Below are positions 56,661 to 64,000 of a stretch of DNA of 64,000 bases, in pieces. Source of the stretch: Serpula lacrymans var. lacrymans S7.9 (taxonomy: Eukaryota; Basidiomycota; Agaricomycetes; Boletales; Serpulaceae); NCBI RefSeq assembly GCF_000218685.1, contig NW_006763293.1, positions 986,720-1,050,719 on the forward strand, given 5' to 3'. Positions within the stretch are counted from its first letter, which is position 1; every line of letters starts with the position of its first letter. A model generated the notes under the pieces. It did not search any database. It was given only the letters and a program-made list of their open reading frames with translations, and was not told the DNA's origin. The translations under genes were made by a program, and so were the position numbers.

Positions 56661-57644
56661 ATGTCTCTCCTCGCCCTCCCCGTAGAGCTCCTCGACGACA
56701 TAGCCCACACCCTCGACAACCCTGCCCTCCTCGCACTCTCCCGCACTCACTCCCTCCTCTCCCCCGTCGCCCTCCGTCTCCTCTACCGCCATCTCTCCCT
56801 CTCCGCCTGGTCCCGCAATCTCCCCGTCGTATTCACCCTCGCACGCAAGCACCACATCGCACCCTTCGTCCGTTCCTTCTCCATCGTCATAGACCCTCTC
56901 GCCCCTGCCTTTCCCTCCTTTTACCGTCTCCTCGCACTTGCCATACTCAACATGTCCCATCTCACCTCCCTCCGTCTCCTCGTCGATTCGTCCTTCACCT
57001 GCGTCCTTCAGCCGGCACTCGCTCGCAATTCCTATCCTCACCTCACCCACTTCACCTCTTCCTTTCCCTTTGACCATCACGTCGCCAGCTTTCTCCAAAA
57101 AACACCAGCTCTCCTCGAACTAGAGGTAGACTCCCTTCCCGCCCGCACGGCACCCCTCCCCTCCCTTCCACCCACTTCCATTCCCCTCTTGTCACACTTC
57201 ATTGGCTCTCCCAGATCCGCTAAATTAATCGTGCCTGGTCGTCCCGTCGCAAGCATACATCTCAACGGCGGCAGTCTCACAGACGATGACGTCCCCTCTC
57301 TCGCCAATTCATCCGTGCCCCTCCTCGTCTTGGGAGCAGTCACAACCCTCCCCCCTGTCCCTTTCTTAGAACTCCTCCATACCCATATGCCACGCCTAGC
57401 CTACCTCCGCATCATGTCGACTCAAAACTTGTTTAATACCCCCTCTGCCGTACGTTCTCTTTCCCCTTTTTTTCCATTCTTCTCTCACACACGTCATTCA
57501 CAGGCCTTTTACGAACAGGTTGCCAATGCCCTCGCCGCCTTTTCGGATCTCAATGCCTTTGAACTCTCCGGTATGCACTGGGGTTCTCACCGCAGGATGA
57601 CGATGGAAAAAAGCGCATCTGGCAATCGGCTCCTTTGGCCATAG
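56661..57644 (+). CDS. F-box/LRR-like protein
   Basis: The ATG at 56661 follows a TATA box. An F-box-like N-terminus is visible (LPVELLDDIAHTLDNPALLALSRTHSLLSPVALRLLYRHLSL), then leucine-rich repeats of the fungal F-box/LRR kind (LTSLRLLVDSS, LLELEVDSLP, LAYLRIMS). An in-frame 54-nt intron with good GTACGT...CACAG signals lies at 57450-57503; splicing it gives 309 aa. The end is uncertain: after 57580 the current frame runs to 57644, but another frame is open to a TAG near 57691 with a more natural composition (KKRIWQSAPLAIDINRNDD), next to an A6 run. A small extra intron or indel may be involved. Probable substrate adaptor of an SCF ubiquitin ligase. Confidence 0.75.
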   Translation: MSLLALPVELLDDIAHTLDNPALLALSRTHSLLSPVALRLLYRHLSLSAWSRNLPVVFTLARKHHIAPFVRSFSIVIDPLAPAFPSFYRLLALAILNMSHLTSLRLLVDSSFTCVLQPALARNSYPHLTHFTSSFPFDHHVASFLQKTPALLELEVDSLPARTAPLPSLPPTSIPLLSHFIGSPRSAKLIVPGRPVASIHLNGGSLTDDDVPSLANSSVPLLVLGAVTTLPPVPFLELLHTHMPRLAYLRIMSTQNLFNTPSAVRSLSPFFPFFSHTRHSQAFYEQVANALAAFSDLNAFELSGMHWGSHRRMTMEKSASGNRLLWP

Positions 57645-57775
57645 ACATCAACCGCAACGATGACATTTCTGATCTCTTCTTCGCATACTAGACCTAATCC
57701 CTACTCTGACTAATTCACATTCCCTCTCGATATATCTCATTTAGAAACCATTGACACTATATTTTATTACCACCC

Positions 57776-58973
57776 CTACTTTAATTCTTTTATCGCACGC
57801 TTCACAAAGCATGCTGCAGAGTAATGCGATAGACGTTGTTGGCTGATGTTTGATATCTCTGTTCCGTGTCCGCCCACGAGTCTCGCAGCGACGCCTTGGT
57901 AGAGCGCTCCGTCGTGGGTGAGTTGGAATTTGACAAACTGCCATCCTTTGGGGATCTGGCCGTCGATGGTCAGGGTGTCCGACACGGCGTCGTACTCGAT
58001 GCGGCAAAAGTCAAAGCCGAGTCCGAGTCCGAGGGCTTTGGTGTACGCCTCTTTCATAGTCCATATCCAAAAGAACCGCCGGAGCGCTTCGTCCTCGGCC
58101 ACGTCCACGAGCAACGTATCGTGCTCTCTAGCCGTCAACTGTATCAGTGATGACATCAATCAGTTAATGAGTGGCGGATATGTTTTTTTAAAAAAAATAA
58201 TGGCGGATGATGCATGATGGATGATGAATGACGCATGTCGAATGAGATGAGATGAGATGAAGGGAAGGAAGCGCACCTGACTGCCGACGCTATCCACGAA
58301 TGAAAGAAAAGTGGTCCGCGGGGGAATGTGCACCTTCATCACGTCGACGCCGATCGTGTACGCTGGAGGACCGAGGTGGCCGTTCCCAAAGGCCATGGCG
58401 ACGACGCCCTGGTCGTGCGTGACGTTGTACGCCAGTGGCGGGTCGAGTCCTTTCGTCGTCTGCGCGAGCGATCGCGAGCGATTGGGATGAGATGAGGCGG
58501 TTGAGCACGCAGTATCGACCTGGACTCACGATGTAAGGTTTCCCAGCGTCCGTCGCGCCAAACGCCATCGCGTCCCTCTCCACCCCTCGCTCCTTGAGTA
58601 ATATCCGAGGCATCAGCCGGCCGATCAACGTCCCTTCAAGTGATTCAGAGAGAGATCTGTGTTTCATGATCACGCGACGACGCAAGGGAAGGGGGGGGAG
58701 GGTGGCGACGGGATGGTGACGACTCACGACAGGCATCTTCGCGGTGATAGTATCTCTTGATGCGCGCTTGGGCAGAGGGATCGACGAGGAGGAGGGAGGA
58801 TTGGAAGAGCTGGGAGGGGCGTGGGGGTGATGACGGGTGTGTGAGTGTGTGTAAAGTAATGCAAATGCAAATGCAAATGGCAGATGGCAGATGCAGACGA
58901 GATGAAGAAGATGAATGATACGCACTTGTTCAGGAATCTCGGATTGGTCGTAGGTGACGGCCCAAACCTGCAT
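57776..58973 (-). CDS. 4'-phosphopantetheinyl transferase (Sfp/AASDHPPT type)
   Basis: Five exons on the minus strand from the ATG at 58973 (MQVWAVTYDQSEIPEQ). Further blocks are LLLVDPSAQARIKRYYHREDACR, then LLKERGVERDAMAFGATDAGKPYI, then LAYNVTHDQGVVAMAF and IGVDVMKV (Mg-binding Asp), then the last exon with RRFFWIWTMKEAYTKALGLGL, the W-x-x-K-E-A-x-x-K signature of the ACPS superfamily. About 270 aa. It transfers the phosphopantetheine arm of CoA to carrier domains of aminoadipate reductase (lysine biosynthesis) and of polyketide or peptide synthetases. Introns contain simple repeats (58201-58262, 58858-58892). It is divergent from the Mak32-like gene with 223 bp between. Confidence 0.9.
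58201..58262. repeat. Simple GATG-rich repeat in a PPTase intron
   Basis: Imperfect GATG/GATGA units, ending in four tandem GAGAT-type copies, lie within the last PPTase intron. A second intronic simple repeat with CAAATG and GCAGAT units lies at 58858-58892. No function is evident. Confidence 0.7.
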
Positions 58974-59196
58974 GGTGATTGGCGAGAAAGACAGGTTGGC
59001 ACTTCGAGGCTCAGGCTCGGATAAACCAGTGCGATAAACCAAAAAAGCGGTGCTATTCCGCTCTTGCCGCGGCATCTCAAAGCCGCCTCCGTCCGTTCCG
59101 TGCAATGTCCACCGACTCCGAGGGGTGAATTATCGAGACGGTTTTTGAACACCGTGAGTACTGCACCGATCATCCCGACATACTGCAGTGGAAAGA

Positions 59197-60748
59197 ATGG
59201 CGGCGGCGGCTGACACGTATTTCGTCACGCTGGGGATGTTCATCATCGATGAGTTTGCGTTTTGCGATGAGAATGGGGTGGAGACGGGGAAGAGTGTGAT
59301 GCCGCAGGTGAGTGAGAGTGTTTCTTATCTTCAGACGTTATCTCACTTTCGTTGGCGAGCTTTAGATTGGAGGAGGCGGGACGTATGCTGCCATCGGGGC
59401 TCGTATCTGGTCAGACATTTTCTCTATTCCATCATGATCACACCATAACCCTCCCACAGGCTGCCTCCCCACGATCTAGGCATGATCATCGACAGAGGCA
59501 ACGACTTCCCGCCCTCCATCCAAGCCAAGCTATCCTCCTACAGCTCCGACAACGGCATGTGGCTCTTCCGCGACCACACCGACCGCGGCACCACGCGCGC
59601 TCTCAACTCGTACAGAGGTGACCATAGAGGGTTCTTAGCCTTCATTTTACACCGCGCAGTGGATCTATCTGAGCTGTTCTTCCTTTTTTTGTTTGGCATG
59701 CGGTGTGTGTGTGATATAGGTTCGAGTATCTGACGCCCCGGATAAGGATCACGCCCCGTGATTTGGAGGGCACGAGGAAGGCAAGGCCGAGGGCGATGCA
59801 TTTTATTTGTTCGCCCGCGCGGGCGTTGGAGATCATCAAGGAGGTGCGGGAGGTGGATGGGTGGGAGCCTGTGATGATTTTTGAGCCTATACCTGTGAGT
59901 CATTCGTCCTCCCCCCCTCGACCGTCTGGGTTGTGTTGGTGAGGCTGGTGCACGTGTGCTGAGTGGCTTCTCATAAGGATAGATGCATACCAGAGGAACT
60001 GCCTGCTTTGATCAGGGCATTGCCGTCTATATCGGTGCTCAGGTGCGATTTTCCCCCTTATTCAGGTCTTGTGACAAACGACGATTATTATGACTTTATG
60101 AATTTGTATTTTTTTAAAGTCCCAACGCAGAAGAAGCCCTGAGCCTTCTATCGTTGCCGACAGACGCAGTTAACAAAGACGTCGTCGAAGAAGCTGCTAG
60201 GCAGTTCTTGGAGTTGGGGGTTGGGGATGGGGGTAGGGGCTGTGTGATTATCAGAGCGGGGCCTCTAGGAGCGTTTGTGACTACGCGAGAGAAAGGGGGT
60301 TGGTGGATCGATGCGTTTTGGACTAGCGAGGATGCTAGGAGGATTGTAGACGTAACTGGTATGTGTCACCTGTTCTGCTATTGTGACTGTAAGAGTCTGA
60401 AGGGTCGACGATGGTAACTGTGTGTGTGTCTCCACATTAGGTGCCGGTAATAGCTTTCTAGGAGGCCTCGCGGCAGGGTTATTCGAAACTAACGGAGATG
60501 TCTATAAAGGTATGTTCATTCACTTGATTTGATGCCCGTCGTGACCGACAAGCTTTGGATTTTACTTCAATTTTTGCCCATCAGCAACCTTTTACGCATC
60601 AGTATCGGCATCATTCACAATCGAACAAGAAGGTTTACCCCATCTTTCCAATCGTCCTGGGGGCAATAGCGCGATAGAGATATGGAATGGGGATTCCCCC
60701 AGCAGGCGACTTGAAGAGCTACTCAAACGTCATGGAAGCTTTGCTTGA
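59197..60748 (+). CDS. PfkB-type carbohydrate kinase family protein, Mak32-like
   Basis: A multi-exon gene from the ATG at 59197 to the TGA at 60746-60748. The N-terminus has YFVTLGMFIIDE, then the first PfkB motif GGGGTYAAIGARIW rebuilt over an intron. Middle blocks are LTPRIRITPRDLEGT and AMHFICSPARALEII. The second signature is present as DVTGAGNSFLGGLAAG. In ordinary PfkB kinases the residue here written N (GAGN) is the catalytic base Asp, so sugar kinase activity is doubtful. Fungal Mak32-like proteins, first known from L-A virus maintenance in yeast, share this layout. Divergent promoter with the PPTase gene. Confidence 0.83.
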
Positions 60749-60856
60749 ATAGAAGAGAACATTATGTACACCGTGCCGATTGTAGTAAAGACGTTACGAT
60801 AAGATACAGAGAGGGGGAGGTTTGGTTTTACACGTTGACGTGCCGCGAAACCACGT

Positions 60857-61555
60857 TCATTGTTGTGCAAACCTTGCTCGACTGGCTGCAAAAAGTTCTT
60901 CTTGTTTTGCCAATAGCTCTTCCTCTGTTAAACCTGACTGTTCGAGTTTGGAGACTTTCTTCTCTCGGTCCTGTTGAAATAGGGTTAGAAGACGAGCCAG
61001 GTGAGTGTGTGAGTCATTTGCGCGCACCTTTTGCTGTTGTTTGTGGTCTTTCAGTACGTCTTCGACCTCCGTCGTAAATGAATCGAATCCCAGACGCTTA
61101 AACGGGGTAAATCAGCGCAGCACTGGTAAGAAAGACAACCAAACGGACCTTCAGTGCACCAATAATATGTTCGGGAGCTATCGTCTTCTTCGACTCTTGC
61201 TCGCAAATCTCGTTAGCCTCGGACGATATCAGGTGAATGAACTCTGTGTGACGATTTAAAAGAAGTCAACACTGGCATTGCGACGAGATGATGTGAAACT
61301 TTGAGTATGTTCACCTACACAGCATTCTATGATCAGATCGCGCGTTTCTTTAGCACATGTAATATCACTTGGTAGTAGCTCTGAACAAAGATCGTATGCG
61401 TGTATCAGCGGCCCATCGTCGTAGGGGTACGGGCATGCGATAATGCTGTAAAAATGGGACATACCGCTTATCATCTTGGCTACAGTCGCCTTTGGCAGAG
61501 ACAAATCTTCATCTGGCCCACCTGTCCCCCCAGAGTGTCCTTCGCGGTCTGACAT
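60857..61555 (-). CDS. Negative cofactor 2 subunit beta (Dr1), histone-fold
   Basis: Five exons on the minus strand from the ATG at 61555. The histone fold is LSLPKATVAKMIS/ELLPSDITCAKETRDLIIECCV/EFIHLISSEANEICEQESKKTIAPEHIIGALK, then RLGFDSFTTEVEDVLKDH and a basic helical region REKKVSKLEQSGLTEEELLAKQEELF, ending ARFAQQ. The blocks and order match Dr1/NC2-beta, which with NC2-alpha binds TBP on DNA and represses or redirects RNA polymerase II initiation. About 140 aa. It is divergent from SmF with 158 bp between starts, so the two nuclear housekeeping genes may share a promoter. Confidence 0.92.
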
Positions 61556-61713
61556 GATTTGAGAACGCAAAGCTACGGAGCTGGACGTCGAGTTGCAGAG
61601 CTCCTGAGACCCGCGATATTTCCTTTCGAATCCTCTGCCGGGCAATGCAGGCCCTTGCCAAGTTTGGTCACCCTCCTTTTCAAAGTCCGCACTCTCCCCT
61701 TCGTACCACCAAG

Positions 61714-62228
61714 ATGTCTACGGTGCGTGCGATCCAAGCGCGTTTCCTCTTGTCATGGATAATCGTACTGATCATTTTATGATAAAATCTAGGTCAATCC
61801 TGTAAATCCAAAGCCGTTTATGCAGGAGCTCACAGGGAAGCCCGTGTATGTACGACTAAAATGGGGGCTGGAATACAAGGGTTTCCTCGTTAGCACAGAT
61901 GGTTACATGAACCTCCAGGTATGCCCACCCTCCATGCTCCACCCAGTGTCCGGATTTTTACACAATGCTTTATCAGCTTGCGAACACGGAGGAGTTCCAG
62001 GATGGGAAATCAAACGGGGCTTTGGGAGAAGTTTTCATCCGGTGAGCATTTTATCCCTCCCCTCCCTTTTTCGCTCGATACTATTCGCCGCGTTTCTCAC
62101 TCCTCACCTCCCCACTCCTTTGGAACAGGTGTAACAATGTGTTGTATATCATAAGTCTATTCTCTTGGCATGCTTTCTCCCGTCGTCTAACCCTTCGGCG
62201 TCATTACAGAGAGGCTCCGCCAGAATAA
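61714..62228 (+). CDS. SMF: Small nuclear ribonucleoprotein F (Sm protein F)
   Basis: Exons 61714-61722, 61793-61918, 61977-62041, 62129-62150 and 62208-62228 give 80 aa if the last intron is removed. Sm1 motif is [24 protein letters not shown] with [10 protein letters not shown]; Sm2 motif is [13 protein letters not shown], completed by the tail REAPPE. Length and both motifs match SmF, a subunit of the heptameric Sm ring of spliceosomal U snRNPs. The first three introns are GT...AG. The last one has no usable GT...AG pair and is best explained as ATAAGT...TTAC (62151-62207). It is a multiple of three and contains no stop, so the unspliced mRNA would encode a 99-aa variant. Confidence 0.92.
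62151..62207 (+). other. Probable AT-AC intron in the SmF gene
   Basis: A 57-nt segment between conserved VLYI and REAPPE codons. It starts ATAAGT, ends TTAC, and holds a CTAAC branch-like motif about 17 nt from the end. Exon phases match on both sides only with these borders. It lacks the ATATCC donor of U12 introns and so would be a U2-type AT-AC intron. An in-frame retained insert is the alternative. Confidence 0.6.
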
Positions 62229-63482
62229 TCGACACTGGCACCGTCCTTTATTGTCCTGCTAGGCCCCGAAAATAATGCGACGGCTCTTGTATATGTTGGA
62301 TCATCATCAGATCCTGTATGCACGCTGACCGTGTACGTTGGTCCCATACTCACGCCATACAGTGTCTCGTATCGATTGACGAAAAATAGTTCCATTTGTA
62401 TTCATAGTACGTCGAAATGCGTAAAGAAACGACCATTCGTAACATCTGATCTGTGATCAAGAACATCATCCAGAGCATTGACTCAATTCTGCTGGTGTCG
62501 CAGTGGCTCATCCCGCTGTTGACATTTGGCTGATTTCTGATCTCGAGTCAATACAGATAATATGTCAGTGAGTAACACCGTGGCATTCCATGAGACCAGT
62601 TGCGGTGATTGCAATATGAGATGAGAGATACCGTTCATCTTATTTTGGAGGCAAGTGCACCTCAAGTGACACTCACCAGAGCATCATCACCGTCCTGCTG
62701 AGAGGATAACTGATGAAAGTAGACGTTAGCAGCTCCAACTCCGTGGATTATGGCTAGAATGGTTAACGAACATGCTCGGCGGTTTTTCGCTGCGACCCAT
62801 GTCATGTCAACGGCATTGCACAGGCTGCAACGATGAATTTGACAGATGGGCCATCATGATGAACGGTAAGTTGTCGTTCATGATCATATTGGGTCGCCGC
62901 CGCTATCACCCAACCACCATCATTGGTGCATCACCTTTAAGTCATGGTTTCAGATTCAGAATCCCCTTCCTCCCAATTCATGAATATCGTAAGGCACCAG
63001 GATTCCATGGAGATGGGCTGAGATTAATGAAAGGCAGATAGCTCGCGGGTATGCTAATCGACCGTGTTGATAGGAGGACGTGAGGATGTCTCCTGGAATA
63101 CCGCAGTTCATTGTTTGCTTGAATTTCCGAGGTTAACGCTCTTTTACCTTTGGAGCTGATGGCATTGGATTTTTTTGTATCGTATTAACCGAGATTGGGG
63201 GGCAGCTATCTTGAACCAGCTGCTTCAAGTGTACGCGCTGCATACTATACATGCATGCTACAGTCTGAGCGGTGGGACTCGCTACAGCAACTTTGTATTC
63301 GATCGCTGCCAATTGACAATACACGTGATCTCAATTTGACTTGTCCTTGCGACTGACTGACTGAGTTGTTCCATTCGACTTTTTTCAAGTCACAATCGAC
63401 GCTAAAAAGCTATACATCTCCGCAGTTAAACAATCCCAACAAAAGCACTCTTTCTACCTCTGCCAACCACCCTTTCTCCACC
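62229..63482. other. Intergenic, no gene recognised
   Basis: About 1.25 kb between SmF and the DUF2423 gene. Short ORFs only; no tRNA or other RNA gene recognised. Confidence 0.45.
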
Positions 63483-64000
63483 ATGGCAAAATCAATGCGA
63501 TCCAAAGTCAAGCGCTCGTTCCGCTCGAAAAAACGTGAAGTCGGCATATATGCAGCGACAGAGGCTGCACGACTCAATCGGCTCAATGCCAAACTCGTCG
63601 CTCTCAGTACGCAGGATAAGGATGGGGATGTGGCGGTAGGAGATGCCGACGAGGGAGAAAAAGGTTCGTTCTCTTGCCCGTCCTTCTTTGGCTTTCTTGG
63701 CTTGTTGGATCCGGGAGAGATCACACCAGCTCGCATGGCAAATATGTGCATGTGGTGTGAGGAGGCTTGATCTCTGGGCTTTGCTTGCAGGGGCCATAGG
63801 CCTGAAAGGAGCGATCTTGATTTGGGGGGGGGGGGCAAAGTGGATATGGGAGCACCGAAGTTGACTTGTTTTATGTCCTGGTAACAGATGGCGACAACAT
63901 CGAAAACACAAACGGAGCAGGTGGGTACTCATGGATCTCGGTATATCTTACATACGTCTCATGTACTTTCCTACCAGATCAAATGGAGCTTGATGGGGGT
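63483..64000 (+). CDS. DUF2423 nucleolar/ribosome biogenesis protein, partial at right edge
   Basis: ATG at 63483 in a good context (CCACCATGG). Exon 1 (63483-63663) encodes MAKSMRSKVKRSFRSKKRE and the AARLNRLNAKL helix, the hallmark of the DUF2423 family: small, very basic, conserved from the N-terminal methionine and linked in yeast to 60S pre-ribosomes. Exon 2 (63888-63920) and exon 3 (63978 onward) continue in frame with an acidic linker (DGDNIENTNGA, DQMELDGG). The rest lies beyond the window. A G11 run lies inside intron 1 near 63824. An upstream in-frame region from 63366 is open but unlikely to be coding. Confidence 0.8.

Noticed and set aside
62151..62209. Conventional GT...AG intron in the SmF 3' part (donor at 62139, acceptor CAG ending 62209)
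   Set aside because: It removes the last Sm2 strand (VLYI) and throws the conserved REAPPE tail out of frame.
41535..64000. Biosynthetic gene cluster around the PPTase and Zn2Cys6 regulator
   Set aside because: No polyketide or peptide synthetase, terpene cyclase or transporter is present; the neighbours are housekeeping genes.
1..64000. tRNA genes, rRNA, CRISPR arrays or riboswitches
   Set aside because: No box A/B tRNA pattern with a foldable cloverleaf, no rRNA-like sequence and no regularly spaced repeats were found by eye; weak GTTCGA-like hits had no partner arms.

Overview
The window is a piece of a filamentous basidiomycete genome, most likely an Agaricomycete. Nearly every gene is cut by several short introns (about 45-70 nt, GT...AG, often with a CTAAC/CTRAY-like branch site). 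Two genes encode the DUF6533-type seven-helix membrane proteins that are common in mushroom-forming fungi. The transposons are chromodomain Ty3/gypsy and Ty1/copia elements of fungal type. No bacterial, viral or CRISPR features were seen.

Left flank (1-22190). From left to right: the 5' part of a Ser-rich ORF leaving the window; a mitochondrial Cyc2-like FAD/NAD(P)H oxidoreductase; two DUF6533 membrane protein genes; Mediator subunit MED18; box C/D snoRNP factor BCD1; Fe-S assembly factor DRE2; a forkhead transcription factor; a Tim17-like small membrane protein; an SCH9-type AGC kinase with a C2 domain; an Apd1-type thioredoxin-like ferredoxin; and a small mitochondrial protein of unknown role. 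These are mostly conserved single-copy housekeeping genes.

Transposon nest (22191-41534). A roughly 5-kb copia element on the minus strand has been blown up to about 19 kb by three insertions. They are a full chromovirus (gypsy-1, 22551-29244, minus, TSD GAGAC), a solo LTR of that family (31737-32152, TSD TCAAC), and a second full chromovirus (gypsy-2, 32569-39561, plus, TSD ATATA). Gypsy-1 itself carries a solo LTR of a related subfamily (24073-24469, TSD TCTAC). Both chromoviruses end gag on a classical -1 frameshift heptamer (GGGAAAA and GGGTTTT). Gypsy-2 has an unusual post-pol region encoding a helical/Pro-rich protein and a double zinc-knuckle protein. Most inferred inactivating point changes are CpG transitions.

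Right flank (41535-64000). Genes: an ACAD10/11-type acyl-CoA dehydrogenase; a Zn2Cys6/fungal_trans regulator; a PABPN1/Pab2-type RRM protein; mitochondrial ribosomal protein bL19m; an Ivy1-like I-BAR protein; mitochondrial aspartyl-tRNA synthetase; an F-box/LRR-like protein; a 4'-phosphopantetheinyl transferase; a Mak32-like PfkB protein; NC2-beta (Dr1); Sm protein F; and a DUF2423 nucleolar protein leaving the right edge. Several are head-to-head pairs sharing 120-250 bp promoters. The SmF gene appears to contain an AT-AC intron whose sequence is also open in frame, the most unusual observation in the single-copy part.

Exon coordinates were read by eye from splice motifs, frame continuity and family conservation. 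Multi-exon spans run from start codon to stop codon and include introns.
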